Program-made: the position numbers and the translations under genes
NCBI RefSeq assembly: GCF_030463565.1
Contig: NC_134649.1
Location: 444,001 to 508,000, forward strand
Direction: 5' to 3'
Source of the DNA: Pelecanus crispus
Taxonomy: Eukaryota > Chordata > Aves > Pelecaniformes > Pelecanidae
Length of the DNA stretch: 64,000 nt
Notes under the pieces: generated by a model
Database searches by the model: none
Told to the model about the DNA's origin: nothing
What the model saw: only the letters and a program-made list of their open reading frames with translations
Shown: positions 33,101 through 43,956 of the stretch, one piece after another
Position numbering within the stretch: the stretch's first letter is position 1
Layout of the letters: each line of letters starts with the position of its first letter

Positions 33101-36100
33101 CCAATATCTGCATAGTCAAGAGAGATGGACGCTTTGGAGGCGTAACAGGCTCCGCATAGAGCTTGTCCCCCCGGCCCCACTATGGACACTTGCACGAACT
33201 AACAGCCTCTGCTCCCCTGCCCACTGCTCAGATCATCTGCCCCTCCTGGGGACTGGCAAGGCCCTTCAACCCCCCCCCGCTTTCCTCAGGAGCCCAGGCA
33301 CCCGCTGCAGCAGCCGAGGGCCTCTCCCTCCCCGCCATCCCAGCCCCAGCTCCTACGCAGGCTCAGCAGGCGATGCTCTTGCTTTAGTCCCTTCAGTTCC
33401 TGGGAGACAAAGTTCTTCATCTGCTTGATGTCCATGCTGCGGCGCCGCTGCGGAAGAAAGGCCATCCAGGGAGGTGAGCCGGCTGCAGAGGGACGGCACC
33501 GCGGGCGTCCCACGCACCGGGGCGATACTCACGTCGTACTGCGCCTGCAGGTTACGCGACTTCTGGCTCAGGAAGCCAAACACGCTGGAGAAGTGCTCAT
33601 TCCGAATCTGGCTGAAGACCTGCAGAGAGCACCACAGCAGTCGGCGCCGGGCTCCACACTCCCCTATGCCAGCCACAGCCCCCAGCACCCGGAGCTGATG
33701 CTCACCAGCAGCCTGACCAGCAGCGAGACAAGGTGGTATCCCCACCGGGGAGGTCAGTGCCCCAAAATTCCAACTGGCCGGCACGACACGCCCCTGCACG
33801 CAGGGACTCTGCTGACTACAGGAGCTGAGCTGTGCCTGCAGACCATGTTTCTCTGGTCTCTGTACCCAGACCCATCCCAACCTGCGCCCTGAGGCCCAGC
33901 AGCACCTGCCCACCCCCTCCTCAGGCTCCCCTCCCTGGTGCCACCCAGAGCATGGACCCGCTTCCCCCAAGGCACGCGAGCTGGACTCACTTTGTCCTGG
34001 GCATTGAGCAGCACCTTAATGCTCTTGTCAGAAGAGGTGACATCTGGCCCAAAATCCACGCTCCCTGCAGAGAAGGATGAAGAGCTGCTTTGCCCCAGCA
34101 CTAGCGACATCCCAGCACACATCGGCTCTGCTGCAAAAGGCAGCAGACAGGCGATGCCCGCCCAGCTGCTTGGTCGGATCGAGGGCTGTCCTTGCAGACA
34201 GCCTCCAGCAGCACCCCGCACTGGGATTGGCCCCGCGGGGAACAGCTTTGGCTGCAGCACGCAGGCCCTGGGTCTGATGATGCCAGGCACAAACCCCGGA
34301 GACTCCCCCTACACGGGTGCGGAGCCCCGCGCCAGCCCGTCGCCTGCCCCAGCGACCTACCACACTTGATGCGGAAGGTGTCGTCCACCAGCCCCTCGTA
34401 CACCACCTGGGAGCACAGTGCCGTCACGTAGTCCGTGTCTGCAATGAGAGCCAGTGCTCAGGCTGCCCTCCCGCTCCGCTCCTCGCACCTTCCCTGCCTG
34501 CCCTCGCTGCCCGCCCTGCCTGCCCAGCCTCGACCGCCGCAGCCAGCCACCCTGTGCCTCCTGCTGCTCCCTGCAGCCAGCACAGGCTCTCCATGCCCCG
34601 TTCGCTGGGACATCCTTCACCGTGCAAGCTGCTGACCCAAATTGCTCCTCCTCAGCCGGCGCTCGCCTGCTGCCCGCCTCGCTCCAGCCTACCTCTGTCC
34701 ATGAGGAAGACGTTGCCAATCTCAGGCTTCCTGCCCTGGCCATCGCCCTCACTCTCCTCCTCCAGCTCCTGCCACAGCTCGTAGCTCATCTGTGACGGAC
34801 AGAGCGTGCCAGAGCATGGGAGAGCAGCCCCAGGCTCCCACCAAGGGCTGCAGCCTGCCCCAGCACCAGCCCCTCATGTGCCGCTGTGGTGTGCCAGCCA
34901 GGACATGGGGACAACCAGCTGCAGCAGGCCTGGGTGCAAGCTCTTCCCTCTCCAGGGCACGGGGTGCTCCGCAACACCCCAACGAGCAGCAAGACACTGC
35001 TGCGGCTCCCCTGCCCAACCTCGGCACGTACAGCACGGGGCCGGGAAATGCAGGACAGCAGGGCCCCTCGCAAACCTGCCGAGCCCCCTGAGCCGCCTGG
35101 GAAGAGGCAGCAGCACAGTGCCACATCCATGGCGACACAATGCCACACGGCTGATGGGGTTCAATCCCCTGCGAGCTGTACCCCTTAGGGGGACCGGAGA
35201 GGTGTCCCTACGCGCCAGCCAAGCCCAGCAGCGTGGGCCCTACCTTGGCACACCTGCCAATCCCATAGGTCTTGCCAAAAGGTCCGTACAGGGAGTTCAG
35301 TAACTGCAGGGCTCGAGCAACGGAGTTGATCCAGCGGTGATCTCCCTCCTGCAGGGATCATGAGATGTTGGGGAGCGAGTCTGGGCAGGTGTCCTGGTTT
35401 TGGCTGGGACAAAGTTAATTTTCTCCCTAGCAGCTGGCACAGTGCTGTGTTTTGGGTTTAGGATGAGAATAATGCTGGTAACACACAGATGGTGTAGTTG
35501 TTGCTGAGCAGTGCTGACACCAGGCAAGGGCTTTTCAGCTTCCCCTGCTCTGCCAGGGGCACAAGAAGCTGGGAGGGGGCACAGCCAGGACACTGACCCC
35601 AACTGCCCCAAGGGCTGTTCCATCCCATACGGCGTCATGGGCAGTATGGAAACTGGGGGGGTTGGCTGGGGGCTGTGATCGCTGCTCGGGGACGGGCTGG
35701 GCATCGGTTGGCAGGTGGGGAGCAATTGCATTGTGCATCACTTGCTTTGTGTATTATTATCACTATTATTAGTATATTGGTATCGTTACTACTACTATTT
35801 TACTTTATTTCCATTATTAAACTGCTCTTATCTCAGCCCAGGAGTGTTTCTCACTCTTACTCCTCCGATTCTCTCCCCCATCCCAGCAGGGCAGGGGGAG
35901 CGAGCGAGCAGCTGCATGGTGCTGAGCTGCTGGCTGGGGCTAAACCACGACAGCAGGCTGGCTGGAAAATGACTGCCATGTCAGGGGACTTGGCTGGAGA
36001 TGGACTGGGGATGGAGTGGGCCCTGGGCTTGGCGCTTCCAGGAGGAACACGCACAGGAATGTGCCGGGATGCCCCAAAGCTGCCTGGGGGGGAGCAGAGG

Positions 36101-38445
36101 AGGGACCAGCACATGGGGGCTGCATGCAGAGGAGAAGCACCACAGCCCGTCAGAGCAGCTGCCCCCGTCAAAAGCCACCCCGGGAAAGCAGACAAGGGCC
36201 TGCAGTGAGGGCTGAGGGGACGGAGCAGGACGTCAAGCATCAGCTCTCTGAACAAAGCTTTCCTGTCCCGAGCCCAACAGGCAAGCGAGGGAAAGGCTGC
36301 CACCCCGCAGGGCAGCGTCCCGGCGGCATCGTCCCACTGACCAAGAAGTAGTCGCGAAAGAACTCAGGCAGCTCCATGCTGATGATGTCTTCGTCCAAGG
36401 GCAGCAGGTAGAAAGACCATTCATCACAGGTGACATCTGAGTTTGGGATAGGGAAAGGTGAGAGTTACCCAGCCCTCGGCAAAAACAGCCCCAAGAACCG
36501 CGACAGCCCCGCACACAGCGGGGTGGGGAGCAGAGAGATGGTGCCTTTCCACGGGGATCCGTGGCAGGATCCTCTCTCCTCCCAGAAGAGAGAGGAGAGG
36601 CACTGACACTGCGGCGAGTGCATGCCTGCCTGCAGGCAGGCAGCCAGGCTCAAGGGAACCTGCAGTTCCTGCCCACACCCCCGTCCCTGCCAGCACAGGG
36701 ATCCCAGCACTGGCATTCAACTGGGATTCTGTGGCAAGCCAGCCTGCGGGGAGGGGAAGGGGCAGACACCACAGCCCCACTCACCACCAAAGACTCCCTC
36801 TTCCTCCAGCACCATCTCGCAAGCATAAAACTGGAAGAGAAGGAGAGACCCTCAGGGCCAAGCCAGGCTCCAAGTGTGCAGAAAAGATCTGGCGATGGGA
36901 GGGGGGATCAGCTTATTCCCAGGCATCGCTGCATTTGGTTTTAATGAAACGTTTCTGGGTTAGAAACAAAGAACTTTTGGTGCCCATAGAAGGGGTGGAA
37001 GGCACGAAGGCCGGGCAGACACAAAGCGATGGGGTAACTGGCAGCAGAGCGTGGTCAGACCAACCTTTTGGGGGCTGAAGATAATCTTGTACTTCCTGCT
37101 CCTCCCTGACATCTTGTCAGCATTGACAATATCTGCGGACAAAAACCGCGTGGGCTCTGCAAAGGCTGCCCACCCCCTTAACCAGCACAACTCCTCTTGT
37201 CTGATGAGGTCCAGGGTCCCTCATCTCACAGGACCCAAAATACCTCCGGCAGAGAGAAAAACCCCAGGCACAAGGCCTGTCTGCCAAGGCTGTGGGCTTG
37301 CCAAAGCCCTTTTCAAGCCCCCTCGGCGCCGGTAGCCCAGAGCGCCGACCCTCAGCCCACGCAGTGTGGGACACTGCCCACGCTTGTGCGTGCCCGCGAA
37401 GCGGCTGCAGCCCGAGCCTCAGCACGGGGCTGGGGCATCGCCCATTGACAGCGGGCGACGGACAACGGCCCTCAGCTGCTCGCACTCACCAGCGATGTAC
37501 CGCATCGTCTTGATACGTGGCCGGACAAGGAAGCAGAACCTGCCATCACAGAGCGATGGAGGGGAGTGAGAGGCCCCTCATGCCTGGCCCTGCCTTCCCG
37601 GCCCCTTTCCCTCCGCAGCTCTGCCCTGGGACCCTCATGGTCCAGCGGAGCCAAATCCTGAGCTGGCAGCTGGAAGAGGCACCTGCCCCCCCGGCCCCCT
37701 TGCCTCCTGCTCCGCAAATCCCTCTGGCCTGGCCCGGCTGCGGTGCCACTGGCTGGGCCGCTGGCCCGGCTGCAGGCCAGGCAGGGCAGCCCCGGTGCTG
37801 CCGTGGCGGGGGACTCACTGGTCGCTGGTGCTGAGGGCTGGCCGGCTCTCCACCTTGTACAGCTTGTCCACCTCGTGCTGCTGCAGGGAGAGGCCGGGGT
37901 GTGAGCGGGCAGCACGGGCAGTGCGGGCAGTACAGGCAGTGTGGGCAGCACGGGCAGTGGGCAGCCGCTCGCCCCAGCCCCTGCAGTACCTTCAGGATGG
38001 AGACGTTGGCGATGCGGTCCAGGGGGCTCATCAGGTCGGCCTCGATGAACAGGTCCTTCTTCCCGGGGAGCTGAGGGCAGGCGGGGTGTGGGGCCGGCAC
38101 CTCACCGGCTGCCCCTCGGGTCCGACCCCGGCTGCCTCGGGGGTCCCGGCGCCGATCCCCCCCGCGGTACCGGGCCCCTCCCGGGCCGACCCGCCCCTCC
38201 CCACCACCCGGGGCCGACCCCCTCAACCCCCGCCCCCGCCGCGGGATCCCTGCGGGACCCGGGCCCGGCCTCCCCCCCGCCCGCCGCCCTCCCGGGCCGA
38301 CCCCGGCCCCGATCCCCCGCCCCGGGCGGTCCCCGCCGCCGCCCCGGACCTGCTCCAGCAGGTAGATGAGCTGGTCCCGCGCCAGCCGCTTCAGGATACC
38401 GAAGTCGGGCGGCTCGGGCACGTCGCGGCGGCCGGCGAAGGCCAT
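30161..38445 (-). CDS. VPS33B: VPS33B, Sec1/Munc18-like tethering protein
   Basis: Twenty-three coding exons give 617 aa, the same length as human: 38350-38445, 37990-38070, 37819-37880, 37490-37539, 37065-37132, 36785-36830, 36342-36436, 35244-35348, 34693-34789, 34361-34438, 33991-34064, 33533-33619, 33357-33447, 33033-33107, 32640-32704, 32494-32548, 32371-32417, 31977-32109, 31603-31676, 30913-31014, 30668-30743, 30479-30595, 30161-30240. All phases close. VPS33B pairs with VIPAS39 (CHEVI complex) in late-endosome and alpha-granule trafficking; loss in humans causes ARC syndrome. Diagnostic stretches are [110 protein letters not shown] and [21 protein letters not shown] solo LTR sits in the intron between 35348 and 36342. 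The gene starts about 100 bp after the HDDC3 poly(A) signal. Confidence 0.97.
35390..35952 (+). mobile_element. Solo LTR of an avian endogenous retrovirus
   Basis: A 563-bp LTR in the VPS33B intron, antisense to the gene. It starts TGTCCTGGTTTTGGCTGGG and ends GGGGCTAAACCACGACA. It has the family's ATTAAACTGCTCTTATCTCA signal region and a TTATTA-rich stretch before it. It is flanked by a 5-bp target duplication, GCAGG (35385-35389 and 35953-35957). The type is widespread in birds (ERVL-like by duplication length; the class is not certain). Only the LTR remains, presumably after LTR-LTR recombination. The intact duplication and good match to the remembered consensus suggest moderate age. Confidence 0.88.
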
Positions 38446-38506
38446 GGCGGGCAGCGGGGGAAGCGGAACGGCCGAAGGCGGCCGCGGGCCCGCGGCGGAA
38501 GTGCCC

Positions 38507-38520
38507 GGCGCCATGGCAAC
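38507..38520 (-). promoter_or_regulatory. X-box-like motif in the VPS33B/HDDC3 gap
   Basis: GGCGCCATGGCAAC matches the palindromic RFX X-box GTTGCCATGGCAAC at 12 of 14 positions. It lies 62 bp upstream of the VPS33B ATG. This is motif evidence only. Confidence 0.35.
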
Positions 38521-38552
38521 GCGGGGAGGCGGGGCCCTCAGCTCTGCGCACG

Positions 38553-38558
38553 TTTATT
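38553..38558 (-). terminator. HDDC3: Poly(A) signal of HDDC3
   Basis: TTTATT on plus (AATAAA on minus), 46 bp after the HDDC3 stop and 108 bp before the VPS33B start. Termination and the next promoter share this short gap. Confidence 0.75.
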
Positions 38559-38603
38559 GGCCGCCGCGCCCCCCGGCCCCGCCCCTCACGGCGGCCCCGC
38601 CCC

Positions 38604-40620
38604 TCACGGCCCCCCCGCAGCCCCGGCCCCCGGCGGCCCCGGGGCGAGGCCGCGCTCCTCGAACAGCCGCTGCAGCGCGGCCTCCATCGGCGGGCTCGTC
38701 CCGCGCAGACCGGCCACCACCCGCGCCGCCCACCGGAAGTACTCCTGCACGCGCTCCGACGACCACCCTGCGGGGGGGGGGGGAAACACGAGTGGGCCCG
38801 GCGGGAGGGGCGCGGGCAGCACCGGGGCGGGACAGGGGCCGGGGCCGGTCGCGGCCCCGCCGGCACCGAGCGTCTGCCCCCGCCGGCTGGAGGCCGCGCC
38901 GCTCGCCGAGCCCCGCCCGGGCGCTGCAGAGTGGGGCCGGGGTCCCGCTCCTCCTCCGGCACCGGCGCCGCCGCCCCCGCCCTGACACCGTGACCGGTGA
39001 CACCCCCCGCCGCCGCCGCCCGCCCGGAGGCCTCGTCCGCCCCTCGGCGTCGCGCAGGGACCGGCCCCGCGGGCAGAGGAGCGGCCCCAGCCTAAGCCCC
39101 GGGCAGCCCCCGCCATGCCCGGGGGCGGCTCCCGGGGGCTGCCGGTGCCCGGGCCGCGGTGCCGGTGCCGCCGGCGGGGCGCGGGCTGCGCGCTACCTTG
39201 CGGAGTGCAGCGGTTCAGGTCTCGCAGGTTGTAGAGCTTGTCGGCCAGCTTGACCAGCTTGGCCCGGGGGCTGCTGCCGGGCGCCCGCTCGATCTGCAGG
39301 CGCTTGCGCTCCATCTTGGGCAGCGTCTTGTCATCCGTCACCTCCTCCACGACGTGCCTGACCTCCTCCCCGAACCGCTCCTCGATCTCGGAGAAGGTGG
39401 TGTCCGTGTCTTCCACCGTGTCATGCAGGAGGGCGGCCTGGGATGAGGAGGGGACGGTGGGGGGCCCCGGGGATGGTGGGGGGCCCCGGGGATGGTGGGG
39501 GCCCCGGGGCCAGGCCGCTGCGGGCAGGGCGTTACCTGCAGCACGACGATGTCCGTCACGCCGGCCTCGTGGGACAAGATCCTGGCTACGCCTGAGACGC
39601 AGAGATGAGACGTGGGAAGGGGGCATGGGGAGCTGCGGGCCAGGGCAGCGGCTGCCGGGGGACACAGGTGGGAACCGGGCAGTGAGGGGGGTCCCCCGGG
39701 ATGCGCCCCGGGCACGTCCCGCGGGGTGACAGCCTTGGGCTGGGGTGCCCAGCGTGGCCCTGGGCAGGGGCTGGGGGGCCAGGGGCCCATCCCGTGGGCA
39801 CCGTCCACGGCAGGGCAGCAGCGTGGGGGGAGCCCCCACAGCTGAACCCGGGGCTGGGGCGTGGGGGCTGTCTCCGGGGGGTGGGGGGCAACGCTCTGGG
39901 GGCTCTGCCCCTACTCAGGTGCCCGGGATGGGAGAGGGGACCTGGCTCTCTCCAGGGGCCGGGGTGGTGGGCTCCCGGGGCCAGGCGGTGCTCCAGGGCA
40001 GGAGGGGGGTCCCGGGGGCTCCTTCCCGCAGACAGCAGCGCTCGGGGTCGGGGGGGGGGGGGTCCTGAGGGCTCCTTCTCGAGGACGGCAGCGCTCCGGG
40101 GCACCGGGGGGTCCCAGGGGCTCCTTCCCGGGGCCGGCGGTGCTTCGGAGCAGGAGGGGGTGCCGGGGGCTCCCTCCCACAGACAGCAGCGCTCCGGGGC
40201 GGGGGGGGGAAGGGTCCCGGGGGCTCCTTCTCGGGGACTGCAGCGCCCCGGGGCACGGGGGGGGGGGGGGCCCCAGGGGATCCTTCCTGGGGACAAGCGG
40301 TGCTCCAGGGCACGGGGGGGGTCCCGGGGGCTCCCTCTCGGGGCTGGGCAGTGCTCCAGGACACGGGGGGGGGGGGGTCCCGGGGGTTCCTTTCCGGGGC
40401 CGGGCAGCGCTCCGGGGCAGGGGTGCCCCCGGGAGCGGGACGCGGGTGCCGGGGCTCTCCCAGGGCGGGCGGCGGGGTCGGTGCGGGGGTGCCGGCGGGG
40501 CTCCGCACCGATGGGGTGGTTGATGAAGGGGGTGCCCTCGGGGTCCTTCCGCCGCTGCTCCTTGTGCTTCCTGGCCGCGAAGTCCGCCGCCTCCAGCAGC
40601 AGAGCCGCCTCGGAGCCCAT
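38604..40620 (-). CDS. HDDC3: HDDC3/MESH1 metal-dependent ppGpp/NADPH hydrolase
   Basis: Four coding exons (40509-40620, 39536-39591, 39197-39437, 38604-38767) give 190 aa (human 179). This is the metazoan SpoT homolog; it removes the 3'-pyrophosphate of ppGpp in vitro and acts as an NADPH phosphatase. The HD-domain metal ligands are in the same positions as in human MESH1: H35 (FINHPIG), H61-D62 ([13 protein letters not shown]) and D122 ([19 protein letters not shown]). The N-terminus [19 protein letters not shown] is strongly conserved. The C-terminal exon ends in an extra Gly/Pro/Ala-rich tail, which accounts for the added length. Its start lies 49 bp after the NGRN stop on the same strand. 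In human it sits elsewhere, between MAN2A2 and UNC45A. Confidence 0.96.
39950..40430 (-). repeat. About 52-bp minisatellite in HDDC3 intron 1
   Basis: Eight or nine degenerate units of roughly 48-56 bp. Each contains GGGGGCTCCTTCYCGGGGAC, then a GCAGCGCTCCGGGGCA-like segment and a G-run of variable length. The G-rich strand is plus (the template of HDDC3), so the HDDC3 intron RNA is C-rich. Confidence 0.85.
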
Positions 40621-40668
40621 GGCCGGCGCGGCGGAAGCAGCGCGGCGGAGGCGGGTCCGCTCCAGCCG

Positions 40669-40674
40669 TTTATT
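40669..40674 (-). terminator. NGRN: NGRN poly(A) signal overlapping its stop codon
   Basis: On the minus strand AATAAA is formed by the last two bases of the final CAA codon, the TAA stop and the next A. No later signal is possible without entering HDDC3, whose ATG is at 40620. The NGRN 3' UTR would be about 15-25 nt. Confidence 0.75.
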
Positions 40675-41330
40675 GCGCGCCGGGCCCCGGCCCGCCCCAG
40701 CCCCGCGGCAGCCGGTACAGCAGCGTCCCGTCGGGGGCGAGCACCTCGCGGCCGGCTGCCGGGGCCGGTACCGGTGCCGCTGCGGCGCTCCGCGCCCTCT
40801 CGTCCTGCCGCAGGCGGCGGCGCGGCGGGGGGCAGCCCCGGCCCCGCAGCACTCTCCGCACCACCTCGGGGCTGACGCCGAAGCCCTGGGCCAGGCGCTC
40901 CGGTGGCCACTCCTCGGGCAGCTCCTGCCGCAGGAACCTGCGGGTACGGGCACGGTCACCGGGGCACGGTCACCGGGGCACGGTCCCCCCCCAGCCCGCC
41001 CCGGCCCAGGTCCCGGTCCCCGCCGCTCACCGCATCTGCTCCATCGCCCGCCAGCTCAGGGTGCGCTCGGGGGGGCCGCGCCCCCCGCCCAGCTCCCGCC
41101 GCAGCCGCTGCATCCGCGCCGCCGCCCGCCGCCGCCGGGCCCTGCGGGGGAGAGACCTGAGTGCCCCGGACCCCGGCCCCAGCCCCCGGCCCCGCCGCCC
41201 CGCACCTCTCGGCCTCCTCCAGCACCGGGTCCGGCGGCTCCGTGTCCCCGGGCCACCCCGCCGCCGCCCGCCGCGGGGCCCCGGTGAGGAGCGCGGCCGC
41301 CCGCAGCCCCCGCCGCAGCAAGGCCGCCAT
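40670..41330 (-). CDS. NGRN: Neugrin, short avian form
   Basis: Three coding exons (41206-41330, 41031-41141, 40670-40937) give 167 aa; human neugrin has 291. In mammals it is a mitochondrial matrix protein needed for 16S rRNA stability and mitoribosome large-subunit assembly. MAALLRRGLRAAALLTGAPR looks like a mitochondrial targeting peptide. The conserved core is PPERTLSWRAMEQMRFLRQE, then LPEEWPPERLAQGFGVSPEV and VRRVLRGRG; the human counterpart is TLTWEAMEQIRYLHEEFPES. The very end, APDGTLLYRLP, corresponds to human SNGNFLYRI. About 100 residues of the low-complexity region between core and end are therefore missing here. Base composition is extremely GC-rich, with long Arg/Ala runs. Confidence 0.9.
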
Positions 41331-42601
41331 GGCCGGGAACCGGCGGGCGGGAAGCGGGCGGGGCCGGCGGCGGGGCGGCCCCGGCGGGGGAGGCGCGGGG
41401 GGCCCGGCCGGGTCTCGGCCCCGCGCCGCGGGGATGCTCGGCGCGGCCGCCGCGGGGGGCCCGGCCCCGGGCCGGTGCTCGGGGGGCGCGGGGCCGAGGG
41501 TCTCGGCTGCTGCCGAGGGGGGTGCAGGCGGGGGTGCAAGCGCCAGCCCGCAGCCCGGCAAAGCTGCCCGGGGTCTGCAGCGGGAGCCGTGCTGGGGCCC
41601 GGACTCCAGTCACGGGGTGCAGCAACCGGCCCCGGGCCTGGCCGGGGCAACCCTCCCCGCCCGGCAGCCGTGGTTCTTCGGCGAGCACCCACGGGGAGGA
41701 AAGCCCAGCGTGGGCGTCCCCTCCGCCACGTTACCTGTGCTTTTCACGCTGCAAGCGTGCGAGGCGCTGGCACGGTGCGAGGCGCTGGCACGGTGCGAGG
41801 CACACGCGTGCTGCGCGTGGGCGGTGGAGGCGATGGGGAGCTCCTGGGCCGCGGCAGGGCTGAAGAAGCTGTCGGTCCCCACGCTGGCTGGGGATCCCGG
41901 GTGACAGCCGCTTGCACCGAGGGGCGGCCTGCCAGCTTCACCTAGAAGAGCACAGGCAGACGTGGGGGCAGGCAGACACCGGCAGCTCTGCGGGTCAGCA
42001 GCCTGCTGCTGCCCTCCGTGATGGCGCTCAGCCCTGCGATGCCCTGGCAGACCCCCCTCTGCCCCTGCTCCCCCCTGCCCCTACGGCTGCAAATGGCTGG
42101 AGCCGGTGGCGGGGGAGCCGGGGCGGGCAGGGCTGGGTGAAGGGGGGTGGTGGGAGCGTGGCTGTAGCTCCGAGGGCAGGGCTGGCAGGGTGGGCCGTGG
42201 GCAGCAGCATGGGGGGAGCGAGGGCTGGGGTCCATGCTGCGTCACCAAGCGTCTCCTCTGTACTTCCCGCAGCTCATGTGCCCCTTTGGCTGTCCCATTC
42301 GCTGTGCTCCTGACCCTACTCTCAAGTACTTCTGGGCTTCTCCTGCTCCCCCATCCCAGCACATCAACCCTTGGTCCTGGGAAACCAGCCACTTTTTGCC
42401 TTGCCCTTGCAAATGGGACACTACTGGGGGCCTTGGGCAGAGACTTCCAGTGGTCCCCAGTTCCCAGAGAAAAGCACAGCATCCCCACCACAGGCTCCCA
42501 GCACCCGAGGGACCCTGAGCTCCATCCAGCCCGCCTGCTCCTCCCACCCCAGCAAGCCCAGGAACATCCACAGCTCCCAAACGCCTGCCCACGGCTCCAG
42601 C
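41331..42601. other. NGRN upstream region; no gene seen
   Basis: GC-rich sequence including the NGRN promoter. A short 18-bp tandem repeat (GCGAGGCGCTGGCACGGT, two full copies and a partial third) lies at about 41759-41802. Open frames present are not supported by splice sites or homology. Confidence 0.45.
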
Positions 42602-43033
42602 TCACTGACTTGAGCCTCTGCCATGCGGACGCTCAGAGCCAAAGGAAGGTAACGCGTACTCACAGCCTTCAGCCTTGTTTCCAGCACCGGGGAGCCGCTG
42701 GCCTCTCACCTGCAGCCCCTGGGGTTCGGTGCAGGGCTGGGGAACCGCTGCCGTCCCTGCTGCCTGGCCGCGCAGCCAGCCCACGTTCTGTGCCCGCAGG
42801 CCTCGCTGCACCTTGTGATGCTCACAGTAAGGGATGCTCTGGCCTTGAACTAAGAGGGTGCCTGCGGCAGCAGGATCCGAGCCCGGGTCAGCTGGCAGCT
42901 CGGCGTTGGCTCTGGGGTTCCATATGAAACGCCATCCCGAAGGCCGGGCTGGACCTCCCAGGAGCGAGCCGGGGATGAGCGTCATTAAGCGGTGGGCCTC
43001 CTGGCCCCCGAGCGCATCCCAGAGAAACTGCGG
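42602..43033 (-). other. Unassigned candidate terminal exon
   Basis: A 144-codon open frame ending in TGA at 42602. It begins directly after a strong minus-strand acceptor (TGCTTTCTTTCCTTCCAG). It reads PQFLWDALGGQEAHRLMTLI at first, then becomes less protein-like. It could be a far 3' exon of TTLL13 or an unrelated unannotated transcript. No family was recognised. Confidence 0.25.
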
Positions 43034-43459
43034 CTGGAAGGAAAGAAAGCAGCCGCAGCTTAGCTCCGGAGGCCTTGGCAAAGAGACGGGAAGGGAAAGT
43101 CTTCTCCCGTCATCTACCGGTGCTCACTAAAGCATCGCCCTGCATTTTCTCCCCAGGCACACCACAATCACATCCCAGATTCAAATCTGGGCTGAGCTGG
43201 AGCAGGGTTTATGGAATGAAATGTCAGAGCGGGCTGGGAAGACTCCAGTGATAAAGGATCTGACCCACCCCCAGATAATCCTTCGCTGCTGAAAAAATTA
43301 TCCAGATTTTAGGCAGAGTTTGCAGTTTCAGGTTCTGTTCTGCTTTGTCTGGTAGAGGAAAAGGCAGCTACCATCCGTTCTTACAGATCAAATCCCATCT
43401 TAGAATTTTGTTAAATTAAATGGACTATTTCCAATTTCTTGTAAGGTACCAGAAGACTC

Positions 43460-43657
43460 CTAGGTCCTCAATAATTCCTGCAACTCTGGTGCCTTGAGTT
43501 TGTCAGCATCCTTCTGAGGCATGTTATCCTTCCAGCCAGGAGCAGGGAGCCTTTCTGGAAGCAGATGGTGCCACAGGAAGGCAATGGACCTTGCACGGTT
43601 TTTCATTAATTGCCGGTCCAGGACTAGCCCTTCCCCAATGCAGCAGGGGATAGTCAC
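43460..43657 (-). other. Unassigned open frame downstream of TTLL13
   Basis: A 65-codon frame. Its second half (NMPQKDADKLKAPELQELLR) is compositionally protein-like, unlike the GC-driven frames elsewhere. No homolog was recognised and no clear splice partners were found. Confidence 0.2.
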
Positions 43658-43686
43658 CGTCAGCGCTCCAGAACAGCCCCTGCAGC

Positions 43687-43956
43687 CTAATGGAGCCCAC
43701 AGACAACGGACTGCAGGCTTCCTCCTCGTCTGGTTTTAGACCAGCACCAGTAGCCCGGTTTGGGAATCGGCGTGGTAGCCAAGAGGCAGTTTGAGATGAC
43801 CACGCAGATCTCCTTTAACTCTAGGTCCAAACCCCGGTTCCCCTGGCGCAATCCTCTGCGAAGCCCGGCTTTCTTCAGCTGCGCACGTCGAGGTGGTCTG
43901 GGACGTGGCAAGGCCGAGGGTTTACGCTGCAGCGTGCTCTTGCAGAGTGAGGGTGA
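43687..43956 (-). other. TTLL13: Candidate C-terminal exon of TTLL13
   Basis: After a minus-strand acceptor (CTCCCCCTTCAG) there is a 90-codon frame in phase 0 ending TAG at 43687. It contains LKEICVVISNCL and TTPIPKPGYW, which loosely resembles the human TTLL13 tail segment with LEAINRVLAG and TPKQGYF. It joins in phase to an alternative donor (CAG|GTAACT) inside the last TTLL13 exon at 44619, which would give 675 aa. Confidence 0.45.

Noticed and set aside
39701-41287. 528-codon plus-strand frame across HDDC3 and NGRN
   Set aside because: It is a shadow of the HDDC3 intron minisatellite and NGRN exons on the other strand.
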